From CAYLNK01 sp964384675 (GTDB lineage: Bacteria; Acidobacteriota; Thermoanaerobaculia; UBA5066), in assembly GCA_964384675.1 (NCBI GenBank), contig CAYLNK010000228.1, positions 1 through 11,075 of the forward strand: 11,075 nucleotides of DNA, written 5' to 3'. A program made the translations under genes and the position numbers. Below the pieces are notes generated by a model, which was not told the DNA's origin, did not search any database, and was given only the letters and a program-made list of their open reading frames with translations. Positions 6,382 through 11,075 of the stretch are shown here, piece after piece (within the stretch, counting starts at the first letter, position 1; every line of letters starts with the position of its first letter).

Positions 6382-7251
6382 TCAGCGCTGGCCGGCGTCG
6401 TGGTCCCGCAGGACCGCCGGCCGGGGTTTCGGCGGGAACCAGTAGAGCTGGCGCTCGGCAGCGGCGACGAGCCCCGTCTCCTCCCCGATGAGCCCCTCGA
6501 AGCGGCGAGCCCGCTCGACCAGCTCCTTCTCCCCCAGCCGCCGCTTCTCCCTCGTCGCCACGACGACGACGTTGGGCGACTCGCCGCAGCTGAAGAGGTA
6601 GACGACCGGGAAGACCGCGCGCACCGTCTCGACCATCGAGGCGAAGAGCGGGTTCAGGGGCGCTCCCTGCAGGTTCGCGACGAAGACGCCGTGGGGCGCC
6701 AGCCGGGCCCGCACCGACCGCAGGAACTCCACGGTCGTGAGGTGCTTCGGGACGTCGCTGCCGATGTAGCAGTCGACGAAGAGCAGGTCGTACCGCTTCC
6801 GGGCCGTGCGCAGGTACTCGCGGGCGTCCTTCACGTGCACGGGGACCTTCGGATCGAAATCGAAGTAGTTCCGCGCCACCTCGACCATGGCCGGGTCGAT
6901 CTCCACCGCCTCCACGGCGGCGCCCGGCAGGACGCGATGGATGAACCCCGGCAGCGAGCCGGCCCCGAGGCCCGCGAAGAGCGCGGACCTCACCGGACCC
7001 GGATGGAGCGCGGCGCCGAGCAAGGACACCCGGTTGTACTCGAGATACAGCTTCTCGGGATGGTCGAGGTCCAGGATGGCCTGGACGAACTCCTCCGTGT
7101 CGGCGTACAGGCTGCGGAGGCGAGTCTCCTCGTCGTCGACCACGGCGATCGACTGGAACGGCGACCGGACCTCGAAGACCCGGCGAGTCTGGGGCTCCGC
7201 CGCCGTCGCTCCCGCCGAGAGCGCCGCTGCGAGGCAGACGGCCGCCTTCAT
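6382..7251 (-). CDS. Exported spermidine-synthase-fold (SAM-methyltransferase-like) protein
   Basis: This 289-residue protein has a signal peptide (MKAAVCLAAALSAGATAA, probable cleavage after TAA) and then a spermidine-synthase-like domain. A short N-terminal beta region, SPFQSIAVVDDEETRLRSLY (30-49), resembles the SpeE N-terminal domain. The Rossmann core shows GLGAGSLP (94-101), EIDP (117-120), KDAREYL (141-147) and YDLLFVDCYIG (154-164). In SpeE the last motif is usually D-x-x-DP. Here the second Asp-Pro is missing after D160, so ordinary putrescine aminopropyl transfer is doubtful. Export is also odd for a fold that normally uses cytosolic S-adenosylmethionine derivatives. Such secreted relatives are commonly labelled spermidine synthase without proof. 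A GTG at 7254 is in frame, but the ribosome binding site spacing favours the ATG at 7251. It lies 50 bp after the LolA-like gene. Confidence 0.8.
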   Translation of the reverse strand: MKAAVCLAAALSAGATAAEPQTRRVFEVRSPFQSIAVVDDEETRLRSLYADTEEFVQAILDLDHPEKLYLEYNRVSLLGAALHPGPVRSALFAGLGAGSLPGFIHRVLPGAAVEAVEIDPAMVEVARNYFDFDPKVPVHVKDAREYLRTARKRYDLLFVDCYIGSDVPKHLTTVEFLRSVRARLAPHGVFVANLQGAPLNPLFASMVETVRAVFPVVYLFSCGESPNVVVVATREKRRLGEKELVERARRFEGLIGEETGLVAAAERQLYWFPPKPRPAVLRDHDAGQR

Positions 7252-7256
7252 CACCG

Positions 7257-7263
7257 CTCCCTC
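7257..7263 (-). promoter_or_regulatory. Ribosome binding site that decides the start of the spermidine-synthase-like gene
   Basis: Minus-strand GAGGGAG ends 5 bases before the ATG at 7251 but only 2 bases before the in-frame GTG at 7254. The ATG is therefore the better start. Confidence 0.6.
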
Positions 7264-7301
7264 ACCCCCCGATCATCACACCGATCCCGGCGTATCGGGC
7301 C

Positions 7302-8390
7302 TCACGGCTTGAAGTTCGAGACGTTGCCCACCCGGCGCCAGGCACCGTCCCGCTTCTCGTACAGCTCGATCCACGCCGAGACGAAGGCGAGCGGCTCCGT
7401 CTTCCCCTCGGCCGTCTGCACCCCCTCGGCCCCGACCTGGCAGATCACCCAGCCGAGCGTCCCGTCCCTGGACACGGTCGCGACCGGCGGGACGAGGTCG
7501 CGGTACGACGAGAACCTGGTCGCGCCGAGGTAGCCCCCGAAGCGCTTCCGGCGCTCCTCGAGCGTGGGGCGCGTGATCTCCCCCCGGTTGGCCACGACGT
7601 AGTCGTCCGGCTCGCTCGCGAGCCAACGGGCCTCCGATGCGAGGTGCCCCTCCAGGACCTCGCGGTGGAGCGCCAGCAGGGCCTGTCGCTCGCCCTCGGG
7701 CGACGGCGCGGGCGGACGGAACGCCTCGTCGGGTACGTCCCCGACCGACACCTCGCGGAACGCCATCACCCACGGCCCCGCGTCGTCCGTCACGGTGACG
7801 CGGTGCGGCAGGCGCAACCCGGCGACCTCCCGGTAGTCGTCGAAGCGCGCGGTGACACGGATCCCCGCCCGGCGCGGATCCGCCATCTCGAAGCCCGTGA
7901 GGTGCCCGCTCACGCCGTCGAAGCGAAGGGTCGCGGGACGTCCGTCCGGGTCCCGGACCGGCGCCTCGATCGTCGCCCCGATCCGCGCCGGCGCCCCGGT
8001 CGGCCGGAAGAGGGCACGCGGATCGAGAGCGATCCCCATGAAGTCGTGGGCGCGCACGAACGAGCGCGAGCCCACGTCGAGCGCGTCGCCCGCCGCGTCG
8101 ACCGCCTGTCCCGGCGCGACCCAGGCGGAGAAGCCGGCCGCCTTGTCGCGGATCTGGCGGAAGACGAGCCGGCCGCCGCGCCCCCAGAGCACCTCGATCC
8201 GGAATCCTCCCCCTTTCGGGGACGTCACGTCCGCGGCCGCGCGGATGCTCTCGACGCGAGCCACCGCGGGCCAGCCGCCGATCGCCGCCGCGTGGCGGTC
8301 GAAGACGTCGGGCGGTGCGAGGTCGGACCCGGCCCGGGCGACCCCGGGACAGGCGGCGAGGAGGACGAGGACGGCGACCGCGTTTCGCAT
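7302..8390 (-). CDS. Secreted two-domain protein: LolA-like N-terminal domain and NTF2/SnoaL-like C-terminal domain
   Basis: This 362-residue protein has a clear signal peptide (residues 1-20, cleavage after GVARA), so it acts outside the inner membrane. Residues ~27-227 resemble outer-membrane-lipoprotein-sorting (LolA/LolB-like) domains. The opening VFDRHAAAIGGWPAVARVES is typical, and beta-rich segments such as IRVTARFDDYREVAGLRLPH and a DEAFRPP end follow. Such a fold holds a lipid or other hydrophobic ligand in a half-barrel. Residues ~234-362 (ALLALHREVLEGHLASEARW to GAWRRVGNVSNFKP) have the pattern of an NTF2/SnoaL-like (DUF4440-type) domain, often a ligand-binding or enzyme cone. No catalytic residue can be named. 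It lies 45 bp after the P450 gene, so it is probably co-transcribed. AGGTGGG abuts the ATG, too close for a standard ribosome binding site. The actual role is unknown. Confidence 0.78.
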   Translation of the reverse strand: MRNAVAVLVLLAACPGVARAGSDLAPPDVFDRHAAAIGGWPAVARVESIRAAADVTSPKGGGFRIEVLWGRGGRLVFRQIRDKAAGFSAWVAPGQAVDAAGDALDVGSRSFVRAHDFMGIALDPRALFRPTGAPARIGATIEAPVRDPDGRPATLRFDGVSGHLTGFEMADPRRAGIRVTARFDDYREVAGLRLPHRVTVTDDAGPWVMAFREVSVGDVPDEAFRPPAPSPEGERQALLALHREVLEGHLASEARWLASEPDDYVVANRGEITRPTLEERRKRFGGYLGATRFSSYRDLVPPVATVSRDGTLGWVICQVGAEGVQTAEGKTEPLAFVSAWIELYEKRDGAWRRVGNVSNFKP

Positions 8391-8403
8391 CCCACCTGAT
8401 ACG

Positions 8404-8416
8404 CGGCGCGGCGCCG
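8404..8416. repeat. 13-bp odd-centred palindrome upstream of the LolA-like gene
   Basis: CGGCGC and GCGCCG flank a single central base in the 45-bp gap between the P450 stop and the LolA-like start. It could form a small hairpin or be a binding site, but it is all G/C and may be chance. Confidence 0.2.
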
Positions 8417-8435
8417 GAGGTTGAGGCGAATCGGG

Positions 8436-9854
8436 TCAGCGAGCCGTCAGGACCATCCGCACGCCGTGACGCGGGCGCAGCGTGATCGAGGGCCAGGGCG
8501 TCACCACGTGGCCCGGCGAGGGCCGGACGCCGAACCGCCGCAGCACCGTGGCCAGGACCAGCTGGGCCTCGAGGATCGCGAACGAGGCGCCGATACAGCT
8601 GCGCGGCCCGGCCCCGAAAGGGAAGTACGAGAGGCGAGGCAGGCGGCTCGCCAGCCCGTCCAGCCAGCGCTCCGGACGGAACGCGAGAGGGTCCTCGAAG
8701 GTGCGCCGATCGCGATGGGTGACCCACGGGCTCACCACGACCGTGGTGCCCTTGCGGAGCCGGTGCCCCGCCAGGTCGAGATCGACGGCGGCGAGGCGGC
8801 CGATCGACCAGGCCGGCGGGTAGAGCCGGAGCGTCTCGCGCACCACGGCGTCGAGATACGGCAGCGACGGGAGGTCGGCCGGGACGGGATCGCGATCTCC
8901 GAGCGTGCGGGCCAGCTCGTCCCGGAGACGGGCCTGGACCGCCGGGCTCTCGCCCAGCAGGTGGAACGCCCAGGAGAGCGCGATGGCGGTCGTCTCGTGA
9001 CCGGCCAGGAAGAGCGTCATCACCTCGTCACGGAGCTGCCCGGCGTCCATCCCCCTCCCGTCCTCGTCGCGAGCCGACAGGTAGGTCGACATAAGGTCGC
9101 CACGGTCCCGCCCGTCGGCGCGGCGTTCGTCGATCATCCGGTGGATCACCCCGTCCAGCGTGTCGATCGCCCCGCGGAGGTCGCGGTAGCGCCGCGTCGG
9201 CAGCACCGGCGCGAGCGCCCGACGCACCGGGTTCAGCAGCAGAGGGAGCTCCCGGAGCGCGACCTCGAGCGCCTGGCCCACCTCGCGCGCGTCCCCCGCC
9301 ACGTCGGCGGAGAAGAGGCAGTGCGCGACCACCTCGAGGGTCAGCCCCATCATCTCCTCGTGCAGGTCGCGGGTCTCCCCCGAGACCCACGAGCCGGCGC
9401 GTCGGGCGGCGAAACGGACCATCGCGCCTCCGTACGCGTCGACGCGATGGCGATGGAACGCCGGCTGGGCCAGGCGCCGCTGCCGCCGCCACACCTCGCC
9501 CTCGCTCGTCAGGAGGCCGTTCCCCAGCAGCCGGCGCCCCGCCGCCAGCGCGCGCCCCTTGGTGAAGCGCTCGCCGTCCGTCAGCAGGGCCTCGACGTCG
9601 CGCGGCGCGGAGAGGAGCCACGCGTCGACGCCCATCACACGGAAGCTCGCCACGTCGCCGTACGTCTCGTGGAGCTCCGTGAAGAACGCGAGCGGATCCG
9701 AGCGGAGCTCGCGGAGCGAGCCGAGGATCGGCAGCCCGCGCGGTCCCGGCGGCCGGCCCGAGGCCCGCGCCGGGCCGGTCAGCGCCGGGACGAGCGAACG
9801 CACCCGATGGTAGGGACACTCTGCCGTCGCCCTCGTCGTCGCCTCCGTCGTCAT
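8436..9854 (-). CDS. Cytochrome P450 (soluble, bacterial)
   Basis: This 472-residue cytochrome P450 is a heme-thiolate monooxygenase that inserts one oxygen atom from O2 using electrons from partner proteins. It has a PPGPRGLPILGSL proline-rich segment (35-47), a WRRQRRLAQPAF helix C motif (122-133), the I-helix oxygen-activation motif AGHETTA (284-290), ExxR (E340, R343), RPERW (393-397) and the heme loop FGAGPRSCIG (413-422) with ligand C420. All essential motifs are intact. There is no N-terminal membrane anchor and no fused reductase, so it depends on separate ferredoxin or flavodoxin partners, none of which is encoded here. The motif style resembles bacterial CYP4/CYP102-like clans, whose members often oxidise fatty acids or terpenes. 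The substrate cannot be read from sequence. It is the first gene of the leftward cluster and has a good AGGAGG ribosome binding site next to a palindrome. Confidence 0.96.
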   Translation of the reverse strand: MTTEATTRATAECPYHRVRSLVPALTGPARASGRPPGPRGLPILGSLRELRSDPLAFFTELHETYGDVASFRVMGVDAWLLSAPRDVEALLTDGERFTKGRALAAGRRLLGNGLLTSEGEVWRRQRRLAQPAFHRHRVDAYGGAMVRFAARRAGSWVSGETRDLHEEMMGLTLEVVAHCLFSADVAGDAREVGQALEVALRELPLLLNPVRRALAPVLPTRRYRDLRGAIDTLDGVIHRMIDERRADGRDRGDLMSTYLSARDEDGRGMDAGQLRDEVMTLFLAGHETTAIALSWAFHLLGESPAVQARLRDELARTLGDRDPVPADLPSLPYLDAVVRETLRLYPPAWSIGRLAAVDLDLAGHRLRKGTTVVVSPWVTHRDRRTFEDPLAFRPERWLDGLASRLPRLSYFPFGAGPRSCIGASFAILEAQLVLATVLRRFGVRPSPGHVVTPWPSITLRPRHGVRMVLTAR

Positions 9855-9859
9855 GGCCG

Positions 9860-9865
9860 CCTCCT
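9860..9865 (-). promoter_or_regulatory. Ribosome binding site of the P450 gene
   Basis: Minus-strand AGGAGG lies 5 bases before the ATG at 9854. Its first base is the last base of the 20-bp palindrome at 9865-9884, so a factor or structure on the palindrome could affect translation as well as transcription. Confidence 0.7.
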
Positions 9866-9884
9866 GTCCCGGCCGGCCGGGACA
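9865..9884. promoter_or_regulatory. Perfect 20-bp palindrome, candidate operator of the P450 gene
   Basis: The sequence TGTCCCGGCC followed by GGCCGGGACA is perfectly self-complementary and stops matching just outside (C on both sides). It lies in the 125-bp divergent region between the P450 and DinB-family genes, with one edge touching the P450 ribosome binding site. The TGT...ACA ends and twofold symmetry suit a dimeric repressor such as a TetR- or MarR-type regulator. No such regulator gene is in the window. As RNA it could also form a hairpin beside the ribosome binding site. Confidence 0.45.
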
Positions 9885-9964
9885 CCGGAGCAGACGGTCG
9901 GCCCGGCGGGCGGGTTACGTCGCCGGCGCTGGACTCGGACACGGGCCCGGGCCTAACTTCCCGC

Positions 9965-9970
9965 TGGAGG
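9965..9970 (+). promoter_or_regulatory. Ribosome binding site of the DinB-family gene
   Basis: TGGAGG lies 9 bases before the ATG at 9980 and supports that start. A TAACTT at 9954-9959 is the only A/T-rich hexamer nearby, but a start site driven by it would fall inside the ribosome binding site, so it was not called as a promoter. Confidence 0.55.
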
Positions 9971-9979
9971 CTCTCGCCG

Positions 9980-10516
9980 ATGTCGCTCCCGTCCTTCCAG
10001 ATCGACCAGGCCCTCGAGGTCCTCGCGCGGACGCCCGCCACCTTCGACTCGCTCCTGCGCGGCTCGTCGCCGGAGTGGCATCACGCCAACGAGGGACCCG
10101 AGACGTTCAGCCCGTACGACGTCGTCGGGCACCTGATCCACGGCGAGCGGACGGACTGGATCCCGCGCCTCCGGATCATCCTGGACCACGGGACCGCGCG
10201 GCCGTTCGATCGGTACGACCGCTTCGCGCAGGCCCGGGAGTCCCTCGGCCAGTCGATGGAGCAGCTCCTCGACACCTTCCGGGACCTCCGGCGCGCGAAC
10301 CTGGTGACGCTCGAGGATCTCCGGCCCGTCATCACCGACAGCCTCGATCGGCGGGGCTCTCACCCCGAGCTCGGCGAGGTGACGCTGGGCCAGCTTCTCT
10401 CGACGTGGGTCGTCCACGACCTCGGTCACGTGGCGCAGGCGACGCGGGTGATGGCGAAGCGGTACGGCACCGACGTCGGGCCGTGGCGCGCCTACCTCTC
10501 CGTGCTGACGCGCTGA
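9980..10516 (+). CDS. DinB superfamily putative metal-dependent protein
   Basis: This 178-residue protein has the size and motif spacing of the DinB/YfiT-like four-helix bundle superfamily. Candidate metal ligands are H51 in DVVGHLIHGE (47-56) and the H146-x3-H150 pair in WVVHDLGHVAQATRVM (143-158), the usual His triad. The C-terminal KRYGTDVGPWRAYL is also typical. Members include thiol-dependent metalloenzymes such as bacillithiol or mycothiol transferases and hydrolases. The precise reaction here cannot be assigned. It is probably cytoplasmic, with no signal peptide. It is transcribed away from the P450 gene and followed after 20 bp by a gene on the same strand, so the two may form an operon. 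The ATG at 9980 is supported by TGGAGG upstream. Confidence 0.85.
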   Translation: MSLPSFQIDQALEVLARTPATFDSLLRGSSPEWHHANEGPETFSPYDVVGHLIHGERTDWIPRLRIILDHGTARPFDRYDRFAQARESLGQSMEQLLDTFRDLRRANLVTLEDLRPVITDSLDRRGSHPELGEVTLGQLLSTWVVHDLGHVAQATRVMAKRYGTDVGPWRAYLSVLTR

Positions 10517-10536
10517 GAGGCCGGGACGGGATCGCC

Positions 10537-11075
10537 GTGGCCGAGGAGCAACCCGATCTCGAGGCGGAGCTCGACAGGCTGTTCGCGCTGCCGCTCGGAG
10601 AGTTCGTGGACGCGCGCAACGCGCTCGCCGCGCGCCTCAAGGCGTCGAAGGAAAAGGAGGGCTCCGCGCGGATCAAGGCGTTGAAGAGGCCCAGCCCGGC
10701 GGCCTGGGCGGTGAACCAGCTCCGCTTCGCGGCGCCCGACGTCCTCGACGCTCTCCTGGCCGCCGGCGACGAGCTTCGTTCGGCCTCGCCGGCGGGCTTC
10801 CGCGAGGCGATGCAGACCCGGAAGAACGTGCTCGCGGCGGCGCGGCGCCGCGCCGGAGAGCTGCTGGAGGCCGCGGGGCAGGCCGCCTCGACCCAGACGA
10901 TGCAACGCGTCGCGTCGACCCTCGAGGCGCTCGCGACGTACGGCAGCGCCCCGGGTCATCCCGTCCCTGGCCGCCTCGTCGAGGAGCTGGAGCCTCCCGG
11001 CCTGGAGCAGATCGCCGCGCTCGCGCTCCCGCTCGGGCTCGCGGGTGGGATGCCGGAGAAGGCACCGGCTCCGGT
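10537..11075 (+). CDS. Conserved protein of unknown function, N-terminal part (gene runs off the right edge)
   Basis: An open frame from a GTG at 10537 continues without stop to the window end, about 179 codons. It begins VAEEQPDLEAELDRLFALPL and continues GEFVDARNALAARLKASKEK and RIKALKRPSPAAWAVNQL. I recognise the pattern of a widespread uncharacterised family in high-GC bacteria with LxEFVxARNxLA, then VKxLxKPSxxAWAVNQLAR, followed by long Ala/Arg/Leu-rich helices. No catalytic motif, signal peptide or membrane segment is visible. The composition suggests an alpha-helical, possibly coiled-coil, cytoplasmic protein. It starts 20 bp after the DinB-family gene, with GGGA about 6 bases upstream, so co-transcription is likely. 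Opposite-strand frames at 10492-11065 are Arg-rich shadows. Confidence 0.75.
   Translation, partial: MAEEQPDLEAELDRLFALPLGEFVDARNALAARLKASKEKEGSARIKALKRPSPAAWAVNQLRFAAPDVLDALLAAGDELRSASPAGFREAMQTRKNVLAAARRRAGELLEAAGQAASTQTMQRVASTLEALATYGSAPGHPVPGRLVEELEPPGLEQIAALALPLGLAGGMPEKAPAP

Noticed and set aside
713..6445. A 1910-codon open frame on the plus strand spanning the xdhC genes, the kinase gene and aqpZ
   Set aside because: The translation is almost all Arg, Pro, Gly and Ala with no domain pattern, and it covers four well-recognised genes in other frames. Long stop-free shadow frames are expected at this GC content.
7281..7298. Small inverted repeat CCGAT...ATCGG between the LolA-like and spermidine-synthase-like genes, considered as a terminator
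   Set aside because: The 5-bp stem has an 8-base loop and no U-tract. It is too weak to call.
6319..7533. A 404-codon plus-strand frame opposite the spermidine-synthase-like gene
   Set aside because: It has low-complexity charged composition and no motifs. The minus frame has a signal peptide and Rossmann signatures.
7276..8727. A 483-codon minus-strand frame longer than the LolA-like gene
   Set aside because: It is Arg/Pro/Gly-rich, runs into the P450 gene and has no signal peptide. The 362-residue frame has a signal peptide and recognisable domains.
9944..9953. 10-bp palindrome GGCCCGGGCC in front of the DinB-family gene
   Set aside because: It is short and purely G/C; such palindromes are frequent by chance here, unlike the 20-bp one at 9865-9884.
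8421..9956. A 511-codon plus-strand frame opposite the P450 gene
   Set aside because: It is His/Arg/Pro-rich shadow of a P450 with every conserved motif intact.

Overview
This is a very GC-rich bacterial window (third codon positions are almost all G or C) with eight complete genes and one truncated gene at each end. It contains no tRNA, rRNA, CRISPR array or insertion sequence, and no gene-free stretch above 300 bases. The most telling gene is a large membrane Ser/Thr kinase whose kinase part begins with a short CPxC zinc-ribbon followed by a GEGGMG loop. That layout is common in Acidobacteriota kinases. Together with secreted LolA-like and NTF2-like proteins and a DinB-family protein it suggests an acidobacterium (perhaps Thermoanaerobaculia-like) or another soil or sediment lineage. 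The assignment is an inference.

Positions 1-1645 (minus strand) hold a molybdenum-cofactor maturation operon. An XdhC/CoxI N-terminal-type protein comes first, then an XdhC protein with the Rossmann C-terminal domain, then the start of a molybdopterin-binding protein that runs off the left edge. Genes like these load sulfurated Mo cofactor into xanthine-dehydrogenase or CO-dehydrogenase-type hydroxylases. The target enzyme itself is not in the window.

Positions 1707-5603 (plus strand) are one 1298-residue gene. Its parts in order are a signal peptide, a beta-propeller of two-component-regulator type, a Y_Y_Y domain, one membrane helix, a coiled coil, a degenerate GAF-like region, a zinc ribbon, and an intact Ser/Thr kinase. 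It replaces the histidine kinase usually found behind this sensor with a eukaryotic-like kinase, and it is the most interesting object here.

Positions 5609-9854 (minus strand) hold four co-directional genes. In transcription order they are a soluble cytochrome P450, a secreted LolA-like/NTF2-like two-domain protein, an exported spermidine-synthase-fold protein lacking the second Asp of the usual active-site motif, and an aquaporin Z. Gaps are 45, 50 and 83 bp. The aquaporin has its own strong ribosome binding site and a possible promoter, so it may be a separate unit. It converges on the kinase gene with only 5 bp between the stop codons.

Positions 9980-11075 (plus strand), divergent from the P450, hold a DinB-family putative metalloenzyme and the start of a conserved protein of unknown function. 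A perfect 20-bp palindrome lies directly in front of the P450 ribosome binding site and is a good operator candidate.
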